A DNA stretch of 64,000 nt, taken from the NCBI GenBank assembly GCA_052035735.1, contig JBPOHI010000121.1:15482-79481 (forward strand), in the 5' to 3' direction. The notes under the pieces are model-generated. The model was not told where the DNA came from, ran no database searches, and was given only the letters and a program-made list of their open reading frames with translations. Made by a program: the position numbers and the translations under genes. This document shows positions 1 to 7,337 of this stretch, one piece after another (position 1 is the first letter of the stretch; each line of letters begins with the position of its first letter). This DNA is from JAGPDF01 sp052035735 (lineage in GTDB: Bacteria; Acidobacteriota; Thermoanaerobaculia; Multivoradales; JAGPDF01).

Positions 1-580
1 CAAGTGTGCCGACGTTCAGGTTGATTCCGCCCCCGCCTCCGCCGGCGGCGTTGTCGAGCAGGGCGCTGCGATAGAGGGTCAACGTCGCGTTCGTCGCCGC
101 GATTCCGCCCCCCCAGGAGCCGGCGACGCTGTCGCGCACCGTCGTCGCGAGCAGAGTCAGCCGCGTCTCACCGACGGTCGCCGCGCCCTGGACGTAGATG
201 GCTCCCCCGGGGCCGCCGCTCGCGAAACCGTGTGTCAGGACCAGATCCTCCAGAGTGACCATGGTTGCGCTCGCGGTGGTGAGGATTCGGGTGCCCAGGC
301 CACCCGAGAGCGTGATCTTCCCGCCGCCTTCGATGGTCACGTTGGCGGTGATGGCCTTGGCGCTCGCGACGACGATGGTGTGCGGCGCCGGGCCGCACGA
401 GAAGTCCAGGGTCCCCCCGCCGGCATTGACCGTGGCGATGGCAGCGTCCAGCGCCGCCTCGGTGCACGACGCGGCGCTGCCGGTGCCGACCGTGGCATCG
501 GCGGCGAGCAGCAGAGAAGCGGTAGGCCCGGCGGGCAACGACAGGGCAGCAACGAGCATCAGCGTCCGGTGACGATCCAT
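1..580 (-). CDS. Secreted beta-helix-type protein, N-terminal part (runs off the window)
   Basis: The reading frame is open from the ATG at 580 to the window edge, giving 193 residues with no stop. A GGAGG ribosome site lies 7 to 8 bases before the start. Residues 1-28 form a signal peptide (basic start, Leu/Ala-rich core, cleavage near SLLLAADA). After it come a CTEAALDAAIATVNAGGGT stretch and short Thr/Gly/Val repeats such as TVRDSVAGSWGGGI. This is the usual look of right-handed parallel beta-helix surface proteins, in which a Cys-rich N-terminal motif is followed by stacked turns. The repeats and secretion signal are seen directly; the fold is inferred, and substrate and function are unknown. 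It is transcribed divergently from sucC. Confidence 0.7.
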   Translation of the reverse strand, partial: MDRHRTLMLVAALSLPAGPTASLLLAADATVGTGSAASCTEAALDAAIATVNAGGGTLDFSCGPAPHTIVVASAKAITANVTIEGGGKITLSGGLGTRILTTASATMVTLEDLVLTHGFASGGPGGAIYVQGAATVGETRLTLLATTVRDSVAGSWGGGIAATNATLTLYRSALLDNAAGGGGGGINLNVGTL

Positions 581-807
581 GGCGACCTCCACTCCTGCGA
601 ACGGATCGCCGGTGCGAGACCGGACAGATCGGGCGAACGTGCCAGGAAGCCGCTTCGCGCTCGCAGGCTCAGGGCGCTCGGCTCCGGCGCCCCCTGCAAT
701 CGCGCGGTCGCGCCGGGGAGATCTCCGCCGGGAGAACGCCGGGTGAGGACGACCGCAGGGTCCTCGTCCTGCGCGTGCCCTGACCGTTTGGGTGGCGGGC
801 CGTGGGA

Positions 808-813
808 TAGAAT
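808..813 (+). promoter_or_regulatory. Possible -10 element for sucCD
   Basis: TAGAAT lies 37 bases before the sucC start and is followed by a GGAG ribosome site at 841-844. No good -35 hexamer is visible at normal spacing. The rest of the 270-base divergent gap (581-850) shows no gene, only GC-rich short inverted repeats. Confidence 0.3.
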
Positions 814-850
814 CGCTCTGCGGTTCGGCAGTTTCCCATAGGAGCCCAAC

Positions 851-2020
851 GTGAAGATCCACGAGTATCAGGCGAAGGAAATCCTGCGCCGTTACGGTGT
901 CGCAACGCCGCGCGGCAAGGTTATCGACGATCCGGGCGAAGCGCAGGCGATCTGCGAGGAGATGGGCGGCAAGTGCGTCGTCAAGGCGCAGATTCACGCC
1001 GGCGGCCGCGGCAAGGGCGGCGGCGTCAAGGTCGCCAAGAGCCCGGCCGAGGCGACGGAAGCGGCGAACCGCATCCTCGGTATGCAGCTCGTCACTCACC
1101 AGACCGGCCCGGAGGGCCAGAAAGTCCGCAAGGTCCTGATCGAGGAGGCGGCCGACATCGCCCAGGAGCTCTACGTCGCGGTCACCCTCGACCGCCAGTC
1201 GGGCAAGCCGGTGGTGATCTCGTCGCGCTTCGGCGGCATGGACATCGAAGAGGTTGCCCACAAGGATCCGCAGGCGATCCACCGCGAGACGGTGGATCCG
1301 CAGCTCGGCCTGGTGCCTTTCCAGGCTCGCCGAATCGCCCGCGGACTGGGATTGAAGGGCGACGTCGCGGCGCGCGCTGCGAAGCTGGTGGGAGGGCTGG
1401 TCGCGGCCTATCTCGACACCGACGCTTCGCTCGCTGAGATCAATCCGCTGATGATCACCGGCCAAGGCGAGGTCATGGCGCTCGACGCCAAGATGAACTT
1501 CGACGACAACGCCCTCTTTCGCCACAAGGACATCGTCGCCATGCGCGATCTGGCGGAGGAGAACGCTCTCGAGGTCGAGGCCTCGCGGTTCAATCTCAAC
1601 TACATCAAGCTCGACGGCGAGATCGGCTGCATGGTGAACGGCGCCGGCCTGGCGATGGCGACCATGGACATCATCCAGCTCGAAGGCTCGTCGCCGGCGA
1701 ACTTCCTCGACGTCGGCGGCTCGGCTTCGCAGGAGGCGGTGTCGAACGCGTTCCGCATTCTGATCTCGGACCCGGATACCAAGGCGGTGCTGATCAACAT
1801 CTTCGGCGGCATCGCGCGTACCGACCGGATCGCGAGCGGCGTGGTCGAAGCGCTGCGCGCCCTGGGCGGCGTGAAGATCCCGGTGGTGGTGCGGCTCGAA
1901 GGCACGAATGTGGAGCAGGGCAGGGCGATCCTGCGGGAGAGTGAGTTCCACTTCCTGGTCGCCGACACGATGGCCGACGCGGCGAAGAAGGTCGTCGCGT
2001 CGATTCAGGGAGGTGCGTGA
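851..2020 (+). CDS. sucC: Succinate-CoA ligase (ADP-forming) beta subunit
   Basis: This is the beta subunit of the TCA-cycle enzyme that converts succinyl-CoA to succinate with ATP or GTP formation. It has 389 residues, the normal family length. The N-terminal ATP-grasp domain starts with the family signature KIHEYQAKEIL and has the glycine-rich nucleotide loop GGRGKGGGVK near residue 52. Metal-site residues are in EINPLMITG near 196, and the C-terminal ligase domain contains NIFGGIARTDRIA. The start is GTG at 851, with GGAG at 841-844. The stop codon overlaps the sucD start (TGATG), so the two subunits are translationally coupled. Confidence 0.97.
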   Translation: MKIHEYQAKEILRRYGVATPRGKVIDDPGEAQAICEEMGGKCVVKAQIHAGGRGKGGGVKVAKSPAEATEAANRILGMQLVTHQTGPEGQKVRKVLIEEAADIAQELYVAVTLDRQSGKPVVISSRFGGMDIEEVAHKDPQAIHRETVDPQLGLVPFQARRIARGLGLKGDVAARAAKLVGGLVAAYLDTDASLAEINPLMITGQGEVMALDAKMNFDDNALFRHKDIVAMRDLAEENALEVEASRFNLNYIKLDGEIGCMVNGAGLAMATMDIIQLEGSSPANFLDVGGSASQEAVSNAFRILISDPDTKAVLINIFGGIARTDRIASGVVEALRALGGVKIPVVVRLEGTNVEQGRAILRESEFHFLVADTMADAAKKVVASIQGGA

Positions 2021-2898
2021 TGGCGATCTGGCTCAACAAGGAGACGCGCCTCGTCGTCCAGGGGATCACCGGCAAGGAGGGCAAGTTCCACGCCCTGGGC
2101 TGCCGCGACTACGGCACGCAGGTCGTCGCTGGCGTCACTCCCGGCAAGGGCGGCGAGACGGTCGAGGGGATCCCGGTCTTCGATTCCGTCGAAGAGGCCC
2201 GCGCGGCGACCGGCGCCAACGCGTCGATGGTCTTCGTGCCGCCGCCGTTCGCCGCCGATGCCATCATGGAAGCGGCCGATGCCGGCATCGAGTTGGTGGT
2301 GGCGATCACCGAGGGCATTCCGGTCAACGACATGATCCGCGCCAAGGCGTTTCTCGCCGGCAAGCCCGGGACCCGTCTCATCGGCCCGAACTGCCCCGGC
2401 ATCATCAGCCCCGGGCAGGCCAAGATCGGCATCATGCCGGGGCACATTCACCGCCCCGGGCGGGTGGGCGTGGTGTCGCGCTCCGGAACGCTCACCTACG
2501 AAGCGGTCTGGCAGCTCACCGGTCTCGGGCTCGGCCAATCGACCTGCGTCGGCATCGGCGGCGATCCGATCAACGGCACGAACTTCCTCGACGTCATGAA
2601 GGCGTTCCGCGACGACAGGGAGACCGACGCCGTGATCCTCATCGGCGAGATCGGCGGCAGCGCCGAAGAGGAGGCTGCGGCCTGGATCCAGGCGAACTTC
2701 GACCGCCCGGTCGTCGGCTTCATCGCCGGCCGCACAGCGCCGCCGGGACGCCGGATGGGTCACGCCGGGGCGATCGTCGCTGGTGGCAAGGGCACCGCCG
2801 CCGCGAAGATGGAGGCGATGACCGCGGCCGGAATCCACGTCTGCGAATCGCCGGCCGACCTCGGCGCCACGGTGGCGCGGGCGCTCGGGAAGTCCTGA
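2020..2898 (+). CDS. sucD: Succinate-CoA ligase alpha subunit
   Basis: This is the alpha subunit that binds CoA and carries the phosphohistidine. It has 292 residues when started at ATG 2020. An in-frame GTG at 2017 is also possible, but GGGAGG at 2008-2013 is well spaced for 2020. The CoA-binding Rossmann part shows QGITGKEGKFH near the N-terminus. The ligase part has GPNCPGIISPGQAKIGIMPG and the active-site segment MGHAGAIVAGGKG, with the phosphorylated histidine at about residue 248. It pairs with sucC directly upstream. Confidence 0.97.
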   Translation: MAIWLNKETRLVVQGITGKEGKFHALGCRDYGTQVVAGVTPGKGGETVEGIPVFDSVEEARAATGANASMVFVPPPFAADAIMEAADAGIELVVAITEGIPVNDMIRAKAFLAGKPGTRLIGPNCPGIISPGQAKIGIMPGHIHRPGRVGVVSRSGTLTYEAVWQLTGLGLGQSTCVGIGGDPINGTNFLDVMKAFRDDRETDAVILIGEIGGSAEEEAAAWIQANFDRPVVGFIAGRTAPPGRRMGHAGAIVAGGKGTAAAKMEAMTAAGIHVCESPADLGATVARALGKS

Positions 2899-2932
2899 CT
2901 AGGGATGGAGGAGCGCCGCGGGTGATTGGAAC

Positions 2933-3622
2933 GTGAGGGGTTGGCTGGCGCTCCTCGGCGGGGGAGAGTTCACCTTCGGGGAGACCGAAGAGGTCGATCG
3001 CGCCTGGTTGGAGAGATGTCCGGCCGGGCCGATCGGCTTCGTCCCGGCGGCCTCGGGCTCGATCGACTACGGCAAGCACTTCACGGCGTACATGAAGGAG
3101 GCGTTCGATCGCGAGGTGGAGATCGTTCCGATCTACCGCGATCGCGACGCCCGCCGCGGCAGGAACTGCGAACGGATCCGCGATTGTGCCGCGGTCTACC
3201 TGGGCGGCGGCGTCGCCGATCAGCTGCTCGAGGCGCTCGCCGGGTCGCCGGCCGCGGAGGCCCTGCGGGCGAAGCTCGAGGAGGGCGGCGTGGTCGTCGC
3301 CATCGCCGCTGCGGCTCAGGCCTGCGGCGCCGAAGTCCGCAGCGTCCTCGGCGCGCGCTCGATCCCCGGACTCGGCCTGGTGCCGGGAGCGGTGATCGAA
3401 GCCAATTTCGACCCCGGGCACGATCGCCGGCTGCGCAAGCTCCTCGAAGGGGCGATGGGCAACGTCGGGCTCGGCATTCCGGCGGAGGCGGCGCTGCTGC
3501 TCGGTCCCGAAGGCACGTTCGAGGCCATCGGTACGGTCTTCCGGATCTCCGGTCCGGAGGCCGATCTCGAGCCTCTGGTCGACGATCCGGCGGGCGCAGG
3601 AGAGTCCGGAACGGACGACTGA
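2933..3622 (+). CDS. Peptidase S51 (cyanophycinase/dipeptidase E)-fold protein without catalytic residues
   Basis: The protein has 229 residues and no signal peptide. Its layout follows the S51 family: LLGGGEF at the start, GFVPAASGS near 35, YLGGGVADQLLEAL near 90, a nucleophile-elbow region at 122-133 and GLGLVPGAVIEANFD at 146-160. Active members carry GxSAGA at the elbow and a His in the last segment. Here the elbow reads VAIAAAAQACGA (Ser replaced by Ala) and the His position is Asn (about 158), so hydrolase activity is unlikely. The fold assignment is inference from motif order; a binding role is possible. The GTG start at 2933 is the only usable one. GGAGGAG at 2907-2913 is rather far from it. 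Confidence 0.6.
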   Translation: MRGWLALLGGGEFTFGETEEVDRAWLERCPAGPIGFVPAASGSIDYGKHFTAYMKEAFDREVEIVPIYRDRDARRGRNCERIRDCAAVYLGGGVADQLLEALAGSPAAEALRAKLEEGGVVVAIAAAAQACGAEVRSVLGARSIPGLGLVPGAVIEANFDPGHDRRLRKLLEGAMGNVGLGIPAEAALLLGPEGTFEAIGTVFRISGPEADLEPLVDDPAGAGESGTDD

Positions 3623-3678
3623 TTCGCTTTCATCCCGCGGCAGCCAGCCCGGCGTAGAGTGTTTTCGAGGAGAACGCG

Positions 3679-4215
3679 ATGAAGAGAACGAAGGCGGGCA
3701 TTGCAACGGCATTCGCCATGGGAGGTCTCATGTTGTGGAGCTTCGGCGCCAAGGCCGACGAACTCGCCCTGGGAGCGAAGCTCCCGGCGGTGACGGTCAA
3801 CGATCAGGACGGCCGGGCGGTGGATCCCGCGGCCGAGGGCCATCAGGGTTGGACCCTGGTCTACTTCTATCCCAAGGCCGACACCCCGGGCTGCACCAAG
3901 CAGGCGTGCAGCCTGCGCGACTCCTACGCCTCGCTCACCGGCAAGGGGATCCGGGTCTACGGTGTCTCGACCGACGACGAGAAGGCGCAGAAGGCCTTCC
4001 AGGAGAAGTACAAGCTGCCGTTCACCCTGCTCGCCGACAAGGACAAGAAGGTGCTCGCGGCCTTCGGCGTGCCGGCGACGATGGGCTTCGCCAAGCGTCA
4101 GGCCTACCTGTTCCGCGACGGGCTGCTGGTCTGGCGCGACCTCGAGGCGGCGACCGCCGAGCAGGCTTCCGAAGTGCTTGCCGCGATGCAGGAGATCGAA
4201 AGCAGCGCCAAGTAG
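3679..4215 (+). CDS. Exported peroxiredoxin, Bcp/PrxQ type
   Basis: This is a thiol peroxidase that reduces hydrogen and alkyl peroxides, probably in the periplasm. It has 178 residues. Residues 1-26 form a signal peptide (KRTK, hydrophobic core, GAKADE), and the rest is an AhpC/TSA domain. The segment YPKADTPGCTKQACSLRD contains the peroxidatic Cys at 72 and a second Cys at 77; this five-residue spacing is typical of the Bcp/PrxQ class. GAGGAG at 3667-3672 fits the ATG at 3679. It sits between metabolic genes with its own short leader. Confidence 0.9.
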   Translation: MKRTKAGIATAFAMGGLMLWSFGAKADELALGAKLPAVTVNDQDGRAVDPAAEGHQGWTLVYFYPKADTPGCTKQACSLRDSYASLTGKGIRVYGVSTDDEKAQKAFQEKYKLPFTLLADKDKKVLAAFGVPATMGFAKRQAYLFRDGLLVWRDLEAATAEQASEVLAAMQEIESSAK

Positions 4216-4290
4216 GGCTCGACCCGCTGCCGCCTCCGGACGGCGGGCGATCGACGACAACGCAGTCCCAACATTGTGGAGACAGTACGC

Positions 4291-4722
4291 ATGAACATGA
4301 CGCTCGCCATTCTCAAACCCGACACTGTCGCCGCCGGCAACGCCGGAAAGGTGCTCGCTCACCTCGAAGCGAAGGGCTTCACCATCCGCGGGCTGCGGGT
4401 GCTGCACCTCACGCAGGCGCAGGCCGAGGCCTTCTACGCCGTGCATCGCGAGCGCCCCTTCTTCGCCAGCCTGGTCGCCTTCATGACCGAGGGGCCGGTC
4501 ATGCCGGTGGCGCTCGAGCGTGCCGACGGCGCCGATCCGGTGCCGGCCCTGCGCGAGGTCATGGGCGCGACCGATGTCGCCAAGGCTGCCGAGGGGACGG
4601 TGCGCAAGCTCTTCGGAACCTCGATCGAGCGCAACGCCATTCACGGTTCGGATTCGACGGACAACGCGCAGATCGAGCTCGGCTTCTTCTTCCCGCACGC
4701 TGATCTGGTCGCCGCCCGCTGA
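4291..4722 (+). CDS. ndk: Nucleoside diphosphate kinase
   Basis: The enzyme transfers the gamma phosphate between nucleoside triphosphates and diphosphates through a phosphohistidine. It has 143 residues, the usual length. It begins MTLAILKPDTV and carries the active-site segment RNAIHGSDS with the catalytic His at 118. An in-frame GTG at 4276 would add five residues, but the same bases form the GTGGAG ribosome site for ATG 4291, so the later start is preferred. Confidence 0.95.
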   Translation: MNMTLAILKPDTVAAGNAGKVLAHLEAKGFTIRGLRVLHLTQAQAEAFYAVHRERPFFASLVAFMTEGPVMPVALERADGADPVPALREVMGATDVAKAAEGTVRKLFGTSIERNAIHGSDSTDNAQIELGFFFPHADLVAAR

Positions 4723-4740
4723 CCGGCGATCCGGAGGAGC

Positions 4741-4772
4741 GGCGCCCCCGGCGTACTTGGCAGGCGGGCGCC
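4741..4772 (+). terminator. GC-rich hairpin after ndk
   Basis: GGCGCCC (4741-4747) pairs perfectly with GGGCGCC (4766-4772) around an 18-base loop, 19 bases after the ndk stop. There is no T-run, so a Rho-independent terminator is only possible. Confidence 0.3.
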
Positions 4773-4792
4773 GTTCCGTTACGCTCTCTTCG

Positions 4793-5056
4793 ATGAGCCA
4801 GTACAATCCTGCTTGGGCCCCTGCTTCGACGCTGCCGACGGAACGCCGTGGCGGCGCGGTGGGACGATTCTGCCGCGCCTGTTCGAGCTTCTACCCGTTG
4901 CACGCCGGCCACCACAAGGGCAAACCGTCGTTCGGCCGCGACCACGTCGCGGCGCCCTGCCGCGAGGAGGGTCGGAGGTTCGACGAAGGGGCGACCTGGT
5001 GGGAGCCCGCCGTCGCCGTGCTCGCGCCGCCTCCTGCCGCGGCCGCACAGGCCTGA
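4793..5056 (+). CDS. Small Cys/His-rich protein, probable metal binder
   Basis: The protein has 87 residues with an ATG start and no known family that I recognise. Potential ligands are Cys27 and Cys30 (FCRAC), His37, His40, His41, His51 and Cys56, followed by a well-defined GATWWEPAVAVL motif and an Ala/Pro-rich tail. The ligand spacing suggests a small zinc-ribbon-like protein. The ordered C-x2-C/H/H/C pattern and the non-random aromatic motif argue that this is a real gene rather than an antisense shadow. It ends 10 bases before the stop of the convergent immunity gene. Confidence 0.5.
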   Translation: MSQYNPAWAPASTLPTERRGGAVGRFCRACSSFYPLHAGHHKGKPSFGRDHVAAPCREEGRRFDEGATWWEPAVAVLAPPPAAAAQA

Positions 5057-5066
5057 ACCCCCGGCG

Positions 5067-5432
5067 CTATTCGCGCAGCGCGCGCTCGAGCTCTTGCGCC
5101 ACCGCGCCCAGCTCGAGCTTCGAGGCCAGGTGCCAGCCGCTGCGGAAGCGCTCGCGCAGCAGCCGGTTCGTGGCGTCGAGCGCGAGATCCCGCGTCGCCT
5201 CCAGCAGCACCTCCCAATCGGCCGCCAGCTCTTCGACGTCGTCGAGGTCAGCTTCGCCGATGAAGGCGTAGGCCGCGGCAGCCACGGAGCTGAACTCGAG
5301 CTGCCAGTCCTCGTGCAGGTAGCCGCCGAGAAAGCCGGCCAGGCTCGGCAGGTCGTCCGGATTCACCCGCTCGAGGAGCTCCTGGCGGGTCGCGGTTTCG
5401 GCGGGATCGAACGCTCCGAGGCGGCGGCTCAC
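5067..5432 (-). CDS. CdiI-like immunity protein paired with the upstream RNase toxin
   Basis: The protein has 121 residues, is cytoplasmic (no signal) and acidic. The central motif FLGGYLHEDWQLEF (residues 34-47) matches the hallmark of the CdiI_2-type immunity family, in which a Tyr-x-His-x-Asp-Trp core follows a short helix; the remainder is predicted helical. The start is a GTG at 5432 that forms a GTGA overlap with the stop of the RNase gene, so toxin and immunity are translationally coupled. In known contact-dependent inhibition systems the immunity protein binds and blocks the toxin domain. That role is inferred here from family resemblance and gene order. Confidence 0.65.
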   Translation of the reverse strand: MSRRLGAFDPAETATRQELLERVNPDDLPSLAGFLGGYLHEDWQLEFSSVAAAAYAFIGEADLDDVEELAADWEVLLEATRDLALDATNRLLRERFRSGWHLASKLELGAVAQELERALRE

Positions 5433-5959
5433 GATTCCACCGGATAGGCGGTGAGCACGAAGAAGCGCGCGCCGCGCTTGCGCAGCACCACGCGCGCATC
5501 GGTTGCCGGGCGCGCGCGGGCTTCGCCGCGCAGCTGCACCTGGCCGATCGTCCGGCCCGGCTCGCCCCGGTAGTCGAGAACGAGACTCTCCTTGTCGTGG
5601 CGCATCCAGGTCGCGATGCGCTGGCTCTCCCGAGCGAGAGTGGCAGCGATCACCGCCTCGGCGGTCGCGCGGTCGTCGAAGCTCGAAGCGGCGGCGACGC
5701 CCGCCTCGCGTTCGAGCCGGCGGGCGAGCTCGGCTTCGCTGCGGCCGACATGGCGATGAAGGGTGTGGCCGCCCTGGCGCTCGTCCCAGTCGAGGTCGCG
5801 CTTCGCGCTCTCGGTCGAAACGGAGACCCCGGCCGGCGCGGCACCCGCATGGGCCGTCGGGCGCGTCGACTTCAGCAGCTGCGTGCGCCAGAGGGCGATC
5901 AGGCCGATCGCCACCAGGGCGACCAGGGTAATGAACCGGCTGCCGGTGCGGTTGCGCAT
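5429..5959 (-). CDS. Membrane-anchored RNase A-like (CdiA-CT type) toxin domain protein
   Basis: The protein has 176 residues. A signal anchor lies at about 8-24 (basic start, then FITLVALVAIGLIALW), followed by a linker and a domain from about 60 to 176 that follows the bacterial CdiA-CT RNase A pattern: GGHTLHRHVGRSEAELARRL, ASSFDDRATAEAVI, ARVVLRKRG and a final FVLTAYP. Candidate catalytic residues fit the published Yersinia kristensenii CdiA-CT site as I recall it (His, Arg eleven residues later, Thr-x-Tyr): His70, Arg81, Thr170 and Tyr172. There is no large adhesin or secretion part, so this is a stand-alone toxin domain. It overlaps the immunity gene by four bases and follows the oxidoreductase gene by 11. 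Confidence 0.75.
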   Translation of the reverse strand: MRNRTGSRFITLVALVAIGLIALWRTQLLKSTRPTAHAGAAPAGVSVSTESAKRDLDWDERQGGHTLHRHVGRSEAELARRLEREAGVAAASSFDDRATAEAVIAATLARESQRIATWMRHDKESLVLDYRGEPGRTIGQVQLRGEARARPATDARVVLRKRGARFFVLTAYPVES

Positions 5960-5970
5960 CGCTGGCAATT

Positions 5971-7335
5971 CTAGTTCGAACGCCGGTCTGTGGCGGTGAG
6001 CTCGACCGCCGACTCGTCGCCGAAGCGAACGCCGATGCTGCGCAGGAAGGGGAAGGGGGGCTCGCCGCCGATGAGGACGAAGACCTCGTCGTTGGCGAGC
6101 GTGACCTCGCCTTCGGCGGTGCGCAGGCGCACCTGGTCTGGGGTGATCTCGAGTACTTCGGAGCCGAGGAGCGGGCTGATCTTGCCGCGCCGGACCAGCT
6201 TCTCCAGGGTTTCGAGGTTCTTCGCCTTGACGCGATTGAACGAATCTCCGCGATAGGACAGGGTGATCCGGTTCCCCGCCTGACGCGCCAGACCCATGGC
6301 CGCTTCGACGGCACTGTCGCCGCCGCCGACGCAGAGGATCTTGCGTCCGCGGTACTCCTCGGCGTCGCGCACCTGGTACATGACTTTGGCGAGCTCCTCG
6401 CCGGGGACCCCCAGCTTGCGCGGCGTCCCGCGCCTCCCCAGCGCGAGCAGGACGCGCCGGGCCCGCCAGGCGCCGGAGACGGTGAGGATGTGGAACTGGC
6501 CAGCCTCCGGAATCACCTGCAGCACCCTCTGGCCAAACTGCACCGCCAGCCGGTGCTTCTCCAGGAGGCCGCGGAAGAGCTCGAGCAACTCCTCCTTGCT
6601 GTACTCCTCTTTGCGCAGCGGGCCGTAGAGCGGCAACGTGACCTCTTCCGTGTGGGTGAGCTTGCGGCGCGGGAAGTTGTAGATCGTCCCCCCGAGGTCG
6701 AGCTGCTGCTCGAAGACGGCGTAGCGCAGACCGCTCTCGACCGCGGTGAGCGCAGCGGCGAGACCGGCGGGACCGGCGCCGATGATGGCCAGGTCGAGGA
6801 CTTCGGCCGCCCGGGGATCGCTCCGGTCGGCTCCGGCGAGCTCGCGCGCGATCGTCTGCACAGTCTCCTTGCCCTGCCGCACGGCATTGCGGATCAGGGC
6901 CAGACCGCCGAGCTCTCCCGCCACGAAGATGCCCGGCACGTTGGTCTCGCGACGGTCGTTCATCCACGGCACGTCGGCGCGTCCGCGCAGATCGCCGAGC
7001 GCAATCTCGATCGCCTGCACGGGGCAGGCCTTGGCGCAGGCGGCGATGCCGACGCAGCGAGCTCCCTGCACAGCGACCGCCAGACCGCCGACGATGCCCA
7101 GGACTTTCTCCGGGCAGGCGGCCACGCAGCCGCCGCAACCGATGCAGACCGCGGGATCGATGTAGGGAAAGGCCCCCATCGGCTGCTGCGGGCCGTGCAG
7201 TCGGGCGGCGCCGGCGCGTTCGCGGTCGCGCCGGTTGCGGCGGCGGAAAGCGACTAGATAGCCGAGCACGATGGCCGCGGCCAACACGCCCGCCGAGGCC
7301 CAGATCAGGGTTTCGATGGAGACGCCCGGCGGCAT
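5971..7335 (-). CDS. Membrane-anchored ferredoxin/FAD NAD(P)-type oxidoreductase
   Basis: The protein has 454 residues: one membrane helix (about 9-29), a ferredoxin-like region (60-110), then a two-dinucleotide-domain flavoprotein. Cys64, 67, 70 and 74 (CIGCGGCVAACP) bind one 4Fe-4S cluster. The second site reads CVGIAACAKACP and has only three Cys (94, 100, 104) because Ile97 replaces the second ligand, so it may hold a 3Fe-4S cluster. GAGPAG near 187 is the FAD loop and CVGGGDSAVEAAM near 330 the NAD(P) loop. No CxxC redox pair is present, so it is not a thioredoxin reductase. It starts two bases after the 20-heme cytochrome stop and probably exchanges electrons with it through the cytochrome b-like protein. 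Confidence 0.82.
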   Translation of the reverse strand: MPPGVSIETLIWASAGVLAAAIVLGYLVAFRRRNRRDRERAGAARLHGPQQPMGAFPYIDPAVCIGCGGCVAACPEKVLGIVGGLAVAVQGARCVGIAACAKACPVQAIEIALGDLRGRADVPWMNDRRETNVPGIFVAGELGGLALIRNAVRQGKETVQTIARELAGADRSDPRAAEVLDLAIIGAGPAGLAAALTAVESGLRYAVFEQQLDLGGTIYNFPRRKLTHTEEVTLPLYGPLRKEEYSKEELLELFRGLLEKHRLAVQFGQRVLQVIPEAGQFHILTVSGAWRARRVLLALGRRGTPRKLGVPGEELAKVMYQVRDAEEYRGRKILCVGGGDSAVEAAMGLARQAGNRITLSYRGDSFNRVKAKNLETLEKLVRRGKISPLLGSEVLEITPDQVRLRTAEGEVTLANDEVFVLIGGEPPFPFLRSIGVRFGDESAVELTATDRRSN

Positions 7336-7337
7336 GG

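Noticed and set aside
581..850. tRNA or small RNA in the divergent gap before sucC
   Set aside because: Only short GC-rich inverted repeats are seen; no cloverleaf or terminator.
5971..7335. Thioredoxin reductase assignment
   Set aside because: The flavoprotein domain has no CxxC redox pair.
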